DNA of 64,000 nt from Begonia masoniana. Taxonomy: Eukaryota > Streptophyta > Magnoliopsida > Cucurbitales > Begoniaceae. Below, piece after piece: positions 1-11,676 of the stretch. Position numbers and translations under genes: made by a program. Numbering within the stretch: position 1 is the first letter of the stretch; the number at the start of each line of letters is the position of its first letter. The DNA lies in the NCBI GenBank assembly GCA_022432975.1, contig CM039516.1:29776051-29840050 (forward strand), read 5' to 3'. A model generated the notes under the pieces. It saw nothing but the letters and a program-made list of their open reading frames with translations, was not told the DNA's origin and ran no database searches.

Positions 1-158
1 CAAGCACTTAACTGGACTTTACCTCCATTACAACTCTCTGGTCGGTGAGATTCCCGGAGTAATTGCTAATCTGACTGAGCTCACTGATTTTTATCTGAAT
101 GTCAACAATCTCTCTGGCGATATTCCTTCCCAGATCGGAAATATGGCTAGCCTACAAG
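1..158 (+). CDS. LRR receptor-like protein, internal exon (partial)
   Basis: Frame 2 reads about two plant-type leucine-rich repeats without a stop, including LYLHYNSLVGEIP, LTDFYLNVNNLSGDIP and the start of a third (IGNMASLQ). The spacing of L, N and GxIP matches extracellular LRRs of plant receptor kinases or receptor-like proteins, which sense ligands at the plasma membrane. The exon runs in from outside the window and ends at a phase-1 donor (caag|gttggt) at 158/159. No kinase domain is visible because the gene is cut by the window edge and its intron is filled with retroelements. LRR identity is clear; the exact receptor subfamily is not. Confidence 0.8.
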
Positions 159-445
159 GTTGGTTGCTATTTTCAGTTAAACTTCTCTTTGCTGCATTTC
201 ATGGTTCTCATTCTTTCTTTAGATGTTACTGTGAACTGTTATTTTTAACCATTTTTTTTTTCAAATTTCTTATCTTTTTTTCCGGCATTTTTTGCTTTGT
301 TAAAGTTCATAGACTGTGTTTATGCCTAGGTTCGACTTAGTGTTTTACGAACCTCTGTAGTTTTATATTTTTGCTATGATTTCGTTGTTTTGATCTGAGA
401 AAATGTTAAAAATCTTAACTTTTTCTTTTTCGTGTAGCTTGTCCC
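159..445 (+). other. start of LRR-gene intron
   Basis: T-rich non-coding sequence follows the splice donor and runs up to the left end of a copia LTR. Nothing else is recognisable in it. The matching acceptor is not found before the retroelement mass begins, so it is unknown whether the LRR gene still splices. Confidence 0.5.
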
Positions 446-672
446 TGTTAGAGTATGACTATTTGTAATAATAGTTAGTTGAGTATCACTATTTGTAATA
501 GTAGTTTAGTTTAGTTTTACCTCTTTCCGAAGTTCATCATTGTTTTACTGTACATATATATTGTACACGGTTACTCTTCAAAAATTGAATGAGAAATTTT
601 CATTTTCCTTTTGCCGCCTTCATCTTCTTCTTCCTCTAACATTTCTCTTGCTCTGGTGAATCTGGAAACTCA
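446..672 (+). repeat. copia 5' LTR
   Basis: It starts TGTTAGAGTATG and ends CA just before the tRNA-iMet primer site; length is about 227 bp. A TATA-like stretch (acatatatattg) lies near 550. The boundaries rest on TG...CA and on the primer site because no second LTR is present for comparison. Confidence 0.65.
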
Positions 673-674
673 AC

Positions 675-2066
675 TTGGTATCAGAGCAGCAGATGACGTT
701 TCCAAGTTCAACAATTCCCTCCCCTTCTTCAACCTCTCCCTCGTCTATCTCTCTGCCGCCTTTTCCCACCGCAAATCAAGTCTCAAACATCAAACTCAAC
801 AATTCCAACTATCTATTCTGGAAAGCACAATTGCTCAATATAGTTATTGCCAATGCACTTGAAACCATTCTGGACGGAACTCTCCCTCAACCCCCACAAT
901 TTCTAGACAACCTTTCATCGCAGATTAACCCCGATTTTACCTCATGGCAACGCTTCAATCGCCTTCTGATGAGCTGGGTTTTCTCCTCATTATCGGAAGA
1001 ACTTCTCCCAATCGTTATCTCCTACTCCCCTGCTGCTGACATGTGGACAGCTCTGGCTCGCCGTTTTGCATCCTCATCACTTGCTCGGATCACAGAGTTA
1101 CGCGGCCAGCTCCACTCTCTCACCAAAGATGGCCTCTCCGTTTCCCAGTACACCCAAAGGCTCACCTCCATCTGCAACACTCTCGCAGCTATCGGCCACC
1201 CCGTCTCCCTCAGCGATCAAGTAATTTATCTTCTTGGTGGTCTTGGCAGCGACTACAACTCTTTCGTCACCTCTATTAGAAATCGCACCGACGAGCCCTC
1301 CATGGAAGAAATCTATAGCCTGTTACAGAGCTACGAATTTCGCCTTGAGAAACAATATCTGGTCACCTCTCTTCAGATGCCTAACTCCGTTCAGGCCCTC
1401 GCCGTCGCTCAGCAGCCTTTCCGACCGGCGTCGCTTCCTCGGCCATTCGGCGCTCCAGCTCTGCGCCCTGGAATTTTTCCTTTGCATCAGTATTCAACCG
1501 GTTTTGGGTCTTCACCGACGCCTCCACCCGTTTGGCTACCCAACCGCCCCACCAATAAACCCAACTGGCCCAAATGCCAAATCTGCCAAAAGCCGAGCCA
1601 CACCGCTTCAGCCTGCTTCCACCATTTCAACCATTCCTACAAGACTGGCCCACTTTATCAAACCCGCCCATCAACCTTCTCAGCCCCACCCCCTTTAGCC
1701 TATCAAGCCAGCCCACTATCCCTATTTTTATCCACCCGACCCGTCCACTTATAACCCGGCCCAGCCTGCCCACCCAAACACTCCCTCTTCCTCCCTCACT
1801 CCGTTTCCTGATTCCCCTCTGGTTTCCGAACACCTTGCTCCTCCACGAGCCCTCTCCGCCGGTCTCCTTCCCACACCGCCGGCTTCTGCTCCGTGGGTTC
1901 TCGACTCCGGGGCAACCCACCATTTCTCTCCATCATCGGCTACTCCTCACAATCCTTCGCCTCTCAGTGCCCCGAACTTTGCTGTCACTGCCGATGGTAA
2001 GTCTTCTCCGATCTCTCACCTTGGCTCTGCTATAATCCCGACTCCTTTCCGTTCCCTCTACTTGGT
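675..2066 (+). pseudogene. copia gag-protease, frameshifted and truncated
   Basis: The reading frame from 675 gives a UBN2-type gag of about 340 residues, with the N-terminal motif NYLFWKAQLL, a helical middle, a proline-rich tail and a zinc knuckle CQICQKPSHTASAC near 1576-1617. This frame stops at 1752. The protease start WVLDSGATHHFS (about 1894-1930, D-S-G active site) is in another frame, so a frameshift lies near 1700. Homology ends at 2066 inside protease. Gag would package element RNA in cytoplasmic particles; protease would cleave the polyprotein. Non-functional as it stands. Confidence 0.8.
676..687 (+). other. primer-binding site, tRNA-iMet type
   Basis: TGGTATCAGAGC is the standard complement of the initiator-Met tRNA 3' end used by plant copia and many gypsy elements. 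It lies 3 nt after the proposed LTR end. Confidence 0.85.
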
Positions 2067-2741
2067 AGAAAAGTGTAGTGAAGTCAATAATTATTGGAAT
2101 TGTTGAGTGTTGTGGTGTATAGTTTGGGGTGTAGCGGTTAGAATGACCTAAGTGCATATTTAGGTAGTGAGAATTAGGATTATGTGAAGGATAATAGAAT
2201 GATAGTTCGAGATAAATAGGTGCGAGATAGTGAGAGGAAAGGGAATTTAGATTTGAGGTTTAGGGTAAGATGTATGATGTATGTTTTAAGTTCTTAAGGC
2301 CACAACATTGAGGTAGCTTTGGAAATTTGAGATTGTAATGTAAGGTTTGATGAACATTAGATTAGAAAAATTTGGTGACCAAGGATTTAGGTAGAGAGTA
2401 GAAAGATAAGGAATTAGATTAACTTAGCCTGAGGATAAACTAGAGTTGATAACTAAGTGAGAGAGATTTAATGATCTAAATAATGAGTACTCAAGTTAGA
2501 GTCCAAGGACTTACGAGTAGGTGAGCTATGGAGGGCATAGTTAGGGAATTTAAGATTTTGGAGATGATGGAATGATCATTATTTGGGAAGTGATTATGGG
2601 CACCCGATAAATGTATAGGACCGTAGCGTAGTTGAGAGTCAATATGGTAACCAAAAGTTAGGAGAGAAATTTGGAATGAGGAAGTTGAGAAATAACAAGG
2701 CCACAAATTTTGAGGACAAAATTTTTGTACGGAGGGTGGAT

Positions 2742-4060
2742 TGTAACACCCGGGATTTTTTTTAAAAGAAAATTAGAAAGAAATTTAAAAGAATAATAAA
2801 ATTGGTTGTTTTAATTAATTTAAAGAAAAGTAAATGGTTTTTTATAGGTTCAAGTATTTCTCATGAAATTAAGCCGAGGGTTAGGTTAAATTAATAACGA
2901 GATTTAACGAAATTCGAAGAGGCCGAAAGTACGGGAGGGCAAATCGGTAATTGATGATTTGTTAATGTTTAATAGAAATTATTATTATTATTATATAAAA
3001 AAATAAAAAATAAAACTCAACAGAATAGCCGAAGCTATTCTGTCGAGTGCCCGACGCCGAGCGCGTGGGGAACAAGGGAGAGGGAGGGAGGCGACGCGAG
3101 GGATCTTCGGCGCCGAGCACCGGCGACTCCGGCGTTCTCCGGCCAGACGACGGTGACGAGCTGGGCCCGGTTTTCTCCGCGCCAGAACCGACCAAAAACA
3201 GGTAGTTTCTCCTCCCCTGTTTCGGTTCTGTTTAGGGCCGACGGCGACGAGCTGCTAGAGCTCCGATCGCCGGCCGTTTATGGCTACTCTCGGCATCGAA
3301 TTGCCGAGCTCAGTGCTGGCAAGGATTGCCGAGCAAGGGTGAGCCCGAATTGAGTGAAAATCAGAGGGCTCCGATTTGGGTATTTCGAGTTTGGTGATGT
3401 GTAGTCTCGGGATTTTGTTTGTTTAGGCTAATTGAGGGTGTGGGTGGTCGATTGGTGAGGAATTAGGCGAAAATTGATAAAAAACCGAAAATGGGAATTT
3501 TCCGGGTAAAGGGGCAGTTCAGGTTTTTGCCAATTTGACCTAGCTACGGTCGTTGGTTTTCAAATTCCTTTTGACAGGTTAAAATAGGTTATTAGAGGAG
3601 TACGTGGCCGCCGGAATCGTTCGATTCCGATAACGGATGGAAAAGTTATGCACGTTTGAAGTTTCGGGTCGGTTTTTACCGAACCCAAATTAGTGGCCCG
3701 TTTAGTTAGATTTTAATGGGGTTAGACTAGAAATTGTAGTTTGAGAGTAATTGGTGAATGTAAGCTTGATTTTAATGAAATTTGAAGTTGAACGTTCGAA
3801 ATTGGGTAAAACCAAGTTTTAGTGTTTTAGAGTGAGATTTTGTTTAAGTGTTAGTTAGTTAGGTTTAAGAATTTCCTTAGAATTGTTAGTAAAATTCTAA
3901 GTTGAGTTTTCGTTATTTTAGGTGATCAAATATGTGGTTTGGTTGGACGAAGGTAACCGAGTATCCTCAGCGAGATAGGACGCCAGGTAAGTAGTGGTAG
4001 CTTTTCCTTCGCCTTTGGGCCTACACCATAGAACGGTAGGGATATTTATTTCGCGTTGAG
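2742..4060 (+). repeat. 3' LTR, unexpanded left portion
   Basis: It begins TGTAACACCCGGG and aligns by eye with the 2517-bp LTRs at 35589 and 41300: an ATT-rich tract, a CGAGxxCCGxxCGCCG GC-rich block, 'cggccagacgacgg', the segment 'gttattagaggagtacgtgg', 'ccaggtaagt' and 'ggcctacacc'. It is clearly diverged from them, so it belongs to a related but older subfamily. Confidence 0.7.
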
Positions 4061-6598
4061 TTGTGTTGGTTGTTTTGTTTGGTGTTGTGTTGGTTGTTTT
4101 GTTTGGTGTTGTGTTGGTTGTTTTGTTTGGTGTTGTGTTGGTTGTTTTGTTTGGTGTTGTGTTGGTTGTTTTGTTTGGTGTTGTGTTGGTTGTTTTGTTT
4201 GGTGTTGTGTTGGTTGTTTTGTTTGGTGTTGTGTTGGTTGTTTTGTTTGGTGTTGTGTTGGTTGTTTTGTTTGGTGTTGTGTTGGTTGTTTTGTTTGGTG
4301 TTGTGTTGGTTGTTTTGTTTGGTGTTGTGTTGGTTGTTTTGTTTGGTGTTGTGTTGGTTGTTTTGTTTGGTGTTGTGTTGGTTGTTTTGTTTGGTGTTGT
4401 GTTGGTTGTTTTGTTTGGTGTTGTGTTGGTTGTTTTGTTTGGTGTTGTGTTGGTTGTTTTGTTTGGTGTTGTGTTGGTTGTTTTGTTTGGTGTTGTGTTG
4501 GTTGTTTTGTTTGGTGTTGTGTTGGTTGTTTTGTTTGGTGTTGTGTTGGTTGTTTTGTTTGGTGTTGTGTTGGTTGTTTTGTTTGGTGTTGTGTTGGTTG
4601 TTTTGTTTGGTGTTGTGTTGGTTGTTTTGTTTGGTGTTGTGTTGGTTGTTTTGTTTGGTGTTGTGTTGGTTGTTTTGTTTGGTGTTGTGTTGGTTGTTTT
4701 GTTTGGTGTTGTGTTGGTTGTTTTGTTTGGTGTTGTGTTGGTTGTTTTGTTTGGTGTTGTGTTGGTTGTTTTGTTTGGTGTTGTGTTGGTTGTTTTGTTT
4801 GGTGTTGTGTTGGTTGTTTTGTTTGGTGTTGTGTTGGTTGTTTTGTTTGGTGTTGTGTTGGTTGTTTTGTTTGGTGTTGTGTTGGTTGTTTTGTTTGGTG
4901 TTGTGTTGGTTGTTTTGTTTGGTGTTGTGTTGGTTGTTTTGTTTGGTGTTGTGTTGGTTGTTTTGTTTGGTGTTGTGTTGGTTGTTTTGTTTGGTGTTGT
5001 GTTGGTTGTTTTGTTTGGTGTTGTGTTGGTTGTTTTGTTTGGTGTTGTGTTGGTTGTTTTGTTTGGTGTTGTGTTGGTTGTTTTGTTTGGTGTTGTGTTG
5101 GTTGTTTTGTTTGGTGTTGTGTTGGTTGTTTTGTTTGGTGTTGTGTTGGTTGTTTTGTTTGGTGTTGTGTTGGTTGTTTTGTTTGGTGTTGTGTTGGTTG
5201 TTTTGTTTGGTGTTGTGTTGGTTGTTTTGTTTGGTGTTGTGTTGGTTGTTTTGTTTGGTGTTGTGTTGGTTGTTTTGTTTGGTGTTGTGTTGGTTGTTTT
5301 GTTTGGTGTTGTGTTGGTTGTTTTGTTTGGTGTTGTGTTGGTTGTTTTGTTTGGTGTTGTGTTGGTTGTTTTGTTTGGTGTTGTGTTGGTTGTTTTGTTT
5401 GGTGTTGTGTTGGTTGTTTTGTTTGGTGTTGTGTTGGTTGTTTTGTTTGGTGTTGTGTTGGTTGTTTTGTTTGGTGTTGTGTTGGTTGTTTTGTTTGGTG
5501 TTGTGTTGGTTGTTTTGTTTGGTGTTGTGTTGGTTGTTTTGTTTGGTGTTGTGTTGGTTGTTTTGTTTGGTGTTGTGTTGGTTGTTTTGTTTGGTGTTGT
5601 GTTGGTTGTTTTGTTTGGTGTTGTGTTGGTTGTTTTGTTTGGTGTTGTGTTGGTTGTTTTGTTTGGTGTTGTGTTGGTTGTTTTGTTTGGTGTTGTGTTG
5701 GTTGTTTTGTTTGGTGTTGTGTTGGTTGTTTTGTTTGGTGTTGTGTTGGTTGTTTTGTTTGGTGTTGTGTTGGTTGTTTTGTTTGGTGTTGTGTTGGTTG
5801 TTTTGTTTGGTGTTGTGTTGGTTGTTTTGTTTGGTGTTGTGTTGGTTGTTTTGTTTGGTGTTGTGTTGGTTGTTTTGTTTGGTGTTGTGTTGGTTGTTTT
5901 GTTTGGTGTTGTGTTGGTTGTTTTGTTTGGTGTTGTGTTGGTTGTTTTGTTTGGTGTTGTGTTGGTTGTTTTGTTTGGTGTTGTGTTGGTTGTTTTGTTT
6001 GGTGTTGTGTTGGTTGTTTTGTTTGGTGTTGTGTTGGTTGTTTTGTTTGGTGTTGTGTTGGTTGTTTTGTTTGGTGTTGTGTTGGTTGTTTTGTTTGGTG
6101 TTGTGTTGGTTGTTTTGTTTGGTGTTGTGTTGGTTGTTTTGTTTGGTGTTGTGTTGGTTGTTTTGTTTGGTGTTGTGTTGGTTGTTTTGTTTGGTGTTGT
6201 GTTGGTTGTTTTGTTTGGTGTTGTGTTGGTTGTTTTGTTTGGTGTTGTGTTGGTTGTTTTGTTTGGTGTTGTGTTGGTTGTTTTGTTTGGTGTTGTGTTG
6301 GTTGTTTTGTTTGGTGTTGTGTTGGTTGTTTTGTTTGGTGTTGTGTTGGTTGTTTTGTTTGGTGTTGTGTTGGTTGTTTTGTTTGGTGTTGTGTTGGTTG
6401 TTTTGTTTGGTGTTGTGTTGGTTGTTTTGTTTGGTGTTGTGTTGGTTGTTTTGTTTGGTGTTGTGTTGGTTGTTTTGTTTGGTGTTGTGTTGGTTGTTTT
6501 GTTTGGTGTTGTGTTGGTTGTTTTGTTTGGTGTTGTGTTGGTTGTTTTGTTTGGTGTTGTGTTGGTTGTTTTGTTTGGTGTTGTGTTGGTTGTTTTGT
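4061..6598 (+). repeat. 24-bp minisatellite, ~106 copies
   Basis: The unit ggtgttgtgttggttgtttt+gttt repeats with a period of exactly 24 and no visible variation across 2538 bp. All three forward frames stay open because the unit is a multiple of three and lacks stops, giving 850-residue artefact frames (8-residue repeats such as VVLVVLFG). The array starts where the related LTR at 36.8 kb has a single short T/G-rich tract after 'ttagcgtcgag', so it is an expansion inside an LTR, not a gene. Confidence 0.95.
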
Positions 6599-9521
6599 CC
6601 GAGGGGTACCCTATGAGAGATGATCAGCTAAAACACTTATTGCATTTCGAATAGGTGCCTTGTCGGGCTGAGGTTGCTGGCAGTAGCACCCCGAGGGGTA
6701 CCCTATGAGAGATGATCAGCTAAAACACTTATTGCATTTCGAATAGGTGCCTTGTCGGGCTGAGGTTGCTGGCAGTAGCACCCCGAGGGGTACCCTATGA
6801 GAGATGATCAGCTAAAACACTTATTGCATTTCGAATAGGTGCCTTGTCGGGCTGAGGTTGCTGGCAGTAGCACCCCGAGGGGTACCCTATGAGAGATGAT
6901 CAGCTAAAACACTTATTGCATTTCGAATAGGTGCCTTGTCGGGCTGAGGTTGCTGGCAGTAGCACCCCGAGGGGTACCCTATGAGAGATGATCAGCTAAA
7001 ACACTTATTGCATTTCGAATAGGTGCCTTGTCGGGCTGAGGTTGCTGGCAGTAGCACCCCGAGGGGTACCCTATGAGAGATGATCAGCTAAAACACTTAT
7101 TGCATTTCGAATAGGTGCCTTGTCGGGCTGAGGTTGCTGGCAGTAGCACCCCGAGGGGTACCCTATGAGAGATGATCAGCTAAAACACTTATTGCATTTC
7201 GAATAGGTGCCTTGTCGGGCTGAGGTTGCTGGCAGTAGCACCCCGAGGGGTACCCTATGAGAGATGATCAGCTAAAACACTTATTGCATTTCGAATAGGT
7301 GCCTTGTCGGGCTGAGGTTGCTGGCAGTAGCACCCCGAGGGGTACCCTATGAGAGATGATCAGCTAAAACACTTATTGCATTTCGAATAGGTGCCTTGTC
7401 GGGCTGAGGTTGCTGGCAGTAGCACCCCGAGGGGTACCCTATGAGAGATGATCAGCTAAAACACTTATTGCATTTCGAATAGGTGCCTTGTCGGGCTGAG
7501 GTTGCTGGCAGTAGCACCCCGAGGGGTACCCTATGAGAGATGATCAGCTAAAACACTTATTGCATTTCGAATAGGTGCCTTGTCGGGCTGAGGTTGCTGG
7601 CAGTAGCACCCCGAGGGGTACCCTATGAGAGATGATCAGCTAAAACACTTATTGCATTTCGAATAGGTGCCTTGTCGGGCTGAGGTTGCTGGCAGTAGCA
7701 CCCCGAGGGGTACCCTATGAGAGATGATCAGCTAAAACACTTATTGCATTTCGAATAGGTGCCTTGTCGGGCTGAGGTTGCTGGCAGTAGCACCCCGAGG
7801 GGTACCCTATGAGAGATGATCAGCTAAAACACTTATTGCATTTCGAATAGGTGCCTTGTCGGGCTGAGGTTGCTGGCAGTAGCACCCCGAGGGGTACCCT
7901 ATGAGAGATGATCAGCTAAAACACTTATTGCATTTCGAATAGGTGCCTTGTCGGGCTGAGGTTGCTGGCAGTAGCACCCCGAGGGGTACCCTATGAGAGA
8001 TGATCAGCTAAAACACTTATTGCATTTCGAATAGGTGCCTTGTCGGGCTGAGGTTGCTGGCAGTAGCACCCCGAGGGGTACCCTATGAGAGATGATCAGC
8101 TAAAACACTTATTGCATTTCGAATAGGTGCCTTGTCGGGCTGAGGTTGCTGGCAGTAGCACCCCGAGGGGTACCCTATGAGAGATGATCAGCTAAAACAC
8201 TTATTGCATTTCGAATAGGTGCCTTGTCGGGCTGAGGTTGCTGGCAGTAGCACCCCGAGGGGTACCCTATGAGAGATGATCAGCTAAAACACTTATTGCA
8301 TTTCGAATAGGTGCCTTGTCGGGCTGAGGTTGCTGGCAGTAGCACCCCGAGGGGTACCCTATGAGAGATGATCAGCTAAAACACTTATTGCATTTCGAAT
8401 AGGTGCCTTGTCGGGCTGAGGTTGCTGGCAGTAGCACCCCGAGGGGTACCCTATGAGAGATGATCAGCTAAAACACTTATTGCATTTCGAATAGGTGCCT
8501 TGTCGGGCTGAGGTTGCTGGCAGTAGCACCCCGAGGGGTACCCTATGAGAGATGATCAGCTAAAACACTTATTGCATTTCGAATAGGTGCCTTGTCGGGC
8601 TGAGGTTGCTGGCAGTAGCACCCCGAGGGGTACCCTATGAGAGATGATCAGCTAAAACACTTATTGCATTTCGAATAGGTGCCTTGTCGGGCTGAGGTTG
8701 CTGGCAGTAGCACCCCGAGGGGTACCCTATGAGAGATGATCAGCTAAAACACTTATTGCATTTCGAATAGGTGCCTTGTCGGGCTGAGGTTGCTGGCAGT
8801 AGCACCCCGAGGGGTACCCTATGAGAGATGATCAGCTAAAACACTTATTGCATTTCGAATAGGTGCCTTGTCGGGCTGAGGTTGCTGGCAGTAGCACCCC
8901 GAGGGGTACCCTATGAGAGATGATCAGCTAAAACACTTATTGCATTTCGAATAGGTGCCTTGTCGGGCTGAGGTTGCTGGCAGTAGCACCCCGAGGGGTA
9001 CCCTATGAGAGATGATCAGCTAAAACACTTATTGCATTTCGAATAGGTGCCTTGTCGGGCTGAGGTTGCTGGCAGTAGCACCCCGAGGGGTACCCTATGA
9101 GAGATGATCAGCTAAAACACTTATTGCATTTCGAATAGGTGCCTTGTCGGGCTGAGGTTGCTGGCAGTAGCACCCCGAGGGGTACCCTATGAGAGATGAT
9201 CAGCTAAAACACTTATTGCATTTCGAATAGGTGCCTTGTCGGGCTGAGGTTGCTGGCAGTAGCACCCCGAGGGGTACCCTATGAGAGATGATCAGCTAAA
9301 ACACTTATTGCATTTCGAATAGGTGCCTTGTCGGGCTGAGGTTGCTGGCAGTAGCACCCCGAGGGGTACCCTATGAGAGATGATCAGCTAAAACACTTAT
9401 TGCATTTCGAATAGGTGCCTTGTCGGGCTGAGGTTGCTGGCAGTAGCACCCCGAGGGGTACCCTATGAGAGATGATCAGCTAAAACACTTATTGCATTTC
9501 GAATAGGTGCCTTGTCGGGCT
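6599..9521 (+). repeat. 92-bp satellite-like tandem array, ~31.8 copies
   Basis: The unit starts ccgaggggtaccctatgaga and contains tgatcagc, aggtgccttgtcgggctg and ggcagtagcac; the period is 92 (for example 6599, 6691, 6783 ... 9451). Copies look identical. The array abuts the 24-bp array directly and ends mid-unit at 9521. In position it corresponds to the region of the related LTR that holds 'gagcatgtacccccctcc' (about 37072), so it is probably also an LTR-internal expansion. Confidence 0.95.
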
Positions 9522-9667
9522 AAAGATTTTGTATAAGCAATAGAAAAAACATTTCAAGAAAAATTCTCTGAAGTTTTCTCCTCTCCAATTTATTTTTTCT
9601 ATTCCAAAATCTTTCTTCCTCATTCCAACTAATTTATATCAATGCTTAGTTTCTTGATCTTTTAGAT
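9522..9667 (+). other. unassigned AT-rich spacer (possible copia leader)
   Basis: It lies between the 92-bp array and copia gag. No open frame or primer site is recognisable. From its position it could be the leader of the following copia fragment. Confidence 0.35.
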
Positions 9668-11020
9668 ATGTCAAAGATCAACATTTTCATTATATTTCCC
9701 TCAACTTACCAAAGACAATAACAAATGTTGGTACATTAGTATGAAGGTTTTGCTCGGCTCGCAAGATGTATGGAGCTTGTCCATAGAGGCTACGACAAAT
9801 TTCGTGATGATTCTACATTGACTCTTTACCAAAAATAGACTCTCCAAAGAATGTGTTAGAGAAATCAATAGGCTCTTACCCTTAAGATATTCTACAAATT
9901 CAAATGCAACCACTACCAAGAAAGCTTAAGATATTCTACAAAATTCTTGTCAATGTGTTGATAAAAGGTAAAGAAAATAGGTATTCAAATCCTATGAGGA
10001 GAATTTGAAACATTGCAATCCAAGAATCTGAGTCATAACGAATTTCATTTTTAGGCTTGGCACTAGTAAAACAAATGAAGATATATGGAGAAATAATTGA
10101 AGATGTTCGTGTCAATGAAAAGGTTTATTCACTTGTGTATTCAAAGTTTAATTATGTGGTTATAGCTATCCAGGAGTCCAAAGATTTAGCTACTATGATA
10201 GCTGACAATCTCATGAATTATTTACAAGTTCATAAGAGAGAATGAACGATAAAAAGGAGAAGGCGATAGAGCAAGTTTTTTCCACCAAGTTCTCGATGAA
10301 GGAGAAAACGAGAATAAACATGGGAGAATCCCACAAGTAAGAGGATATAGATAGAGATGTTGACAAGGTACAAGAAGAGGTCAAGGATGTGAAAATATTG
10401 ATAATGAAGAGAATACTCATTTCATAAGAGAGCACGATAGAGGAACCACTCAAGATAGAATGATCAATCAATAATTTCTAAAAGCACGGACATTATACTC
10501 GCGATTGTTGAGTCCTACTCATAGTGAGAGGTCAAGGATGTGAAAATATTGATAATGAAGAGAATACTCATTTCATAAGAGAGCACGATAGAGGAAACCA
10601 CTCAAGATAGAATGATCAATCAATTGTTCAATGTTATAATTTCTAAAAGCACGGACATTATACTCGCGATTGTTGAGTCCTACTCATAGTGTCAAAGAAA
10701 TTGTGAATTATTCTCAAAACGAATGGAGAAGAAACTCTTTTTCTTGCTTACAAAGTAGAAGAAAACTAGAACAATGTGTGGCAATAAGAAAAAATTTATG
10801 AAGATCGACAACTCAGTGATGAGATTAGTCACTTTTTGAAATAACTCAAAAGTTTAAATTGAAGGCAAATGTATAATTTTTATTTGTATAAAACATGGTG
10901 GTCATCAACTTATTAGCAATGTTTACTGTGTGCCGAGTATAAAAAGTAACATTTTGGGATAGGAATAATTCTTGGAGAAAAATTAGGAGGTTCCATAGTG
11001 TCCTACTTCAAGATAATAGA
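9668..11020 (+). pseudogene. copia gag-protease remnant
   Basis: Although broken in all frames, copia gag features can be read in order: WYxxxMKVLLGSQDVWELV-like sequence near 9727-9785, the stretch LALVKQMKIYGEIIEDVRV at 10054-10110, FNYVVIAIQESKDLATM near 10147-10199, a damaged zinc knuckle (GHYTRDC, near 10493 and again near 10660), then a protease-like segment (MCGNKKKF near 10778; HQLISNVYCVPS near 10915-10950). It has many stops and indels plus a local duplication. Recognition is by family pattern; the copy is dead. Confidence 0.75.
10376..10691 (+). repeat. tandem duplication inside copia gag remnant
   Basis: A segment beginning agaggtcaaggatgtgaaaa occurs at 10376-10526 and again at 10527-10691. 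The second copy has about 14 extra bases just before the zinc-knuckle sequence. The copies are otherwise nearly identical, so the duplication is younger than most of the other damage in this gag. Confidence 0.85.
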
Positions 11021-11030
11021 TGAAATGTGA

Positions 11031-11676
11031 TCAATCAATCTTTTTCTGCAACTCTTTTGAACCCGAGGCTACCTTTTCCTCAGCCATAGTCAAAGTCTCT
11101 TTACCATTAAGCATTGTGTCGACAAAGTGTTTATAAGCGTTAAGTAGAGAACTCAGGATGATGATTACTTTCTTCAGCAATCGTCACACCAATATTATTA
11201 AGGTCTAAGATAATCTTGTTAAAGTCATCTAAGTGCTTTCGTGTCTACATTGTATCATCTATAGTCAAAGTATATAACCTTTTCTTGAGATACAACTTGT
11301 TAGCCAGGGAGCAATTCATGGATAAGGCTTCCAACTCTGCCCAAACCGACAATGGCTAGCCCTTATTATGTCACTTCCCGCAGAGCTTCATCTCCCAAGC
11401 TTAACAAAATAGCACTGTGGGCTTTAGATTCTATTTCATCCGCCTTCAATTTTTTGGTCATTTTTAGACCCTCAATTGCCTCATAATCGATTTCTTGAGC
11501 AAGCCCTTGATGTATGAGCAATGCTTTCATTTTAATTCTCCATAAGCTGAAATCGTTGTCGTCGCTGAATTTATCGATTTCAAACTTAGCCATTAATAAA
11601 CCTTTCAAATCCTTGCTAAGCCAAGAAATCAGAAAACAGATTCAACAAAATAATTCAAGTCACTCAACCCCCTTGA
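11031..11676 (-). pseudogene. copia gag remnant (minus strand)
   Basis: On the minus strand, residues from about 11590 read MAKFEIDKFSDDNDFSLWR then IKMKALLIHQGLA, the classic N-terminus of plant copia gag, and the frame is open to 11366. Downstream pieces (about 11350-11040) continue with damaged gag. The leader upstream (11609-11676) is interrupted by the gypsy element and resumes at 15790. This copia unit points the opposite way from the fragment at 9668-11020. Confidence 0.8.

Larger units (their letters stand above)
446..2067 (+). mobile_element. Ty1/copia retrotransposon, 3'-truncated
   Basis: The order is left LTR (446-672), primer-binding site, gag, then the start of protease. Coding sequence stops abruptly near 2067 at the join with an unrelated long-LTR element. 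Integrase, RT, RNase H and the 3' LTR are missing, so the copy cannot move by itself. It sits in the intron of the LRR gene. The gag resembles the plant UBN2 type. Confidence 0.8.
2068..9521 (+). mobile_element. long-LTR gypsy-type element, truncated copy
   Basis: 2068-2741 is degenerate non-coding sequence that matches the internal 3' part of the complete element at 35589-43816 (shared block around 2425-2470 and 40990-41035, and a ggacaaaatt motif before the polypurine tract). A purine-rich tract (ggagggtgga) precedes the 3' LTR start TGTAACACCC at 2742. No protein domain is visible in the internal part. The LTR then runs into two minisatellites and is cut at 9521 before its usual GTTACA end. 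Confidence 0.7.

Noticed and set aside
4056..6654. Three forward frames of about 850-860 codons
   Set aside because: They are produced by a 24-bp stop-free repeat; composition is an 8-residue repeat and all frames are open. Not genes.
6599..9521. CRISPR-like array
   Set aside because: Units are head-to-tail identical with no variable spacers, and the context is plant LTR sequence.
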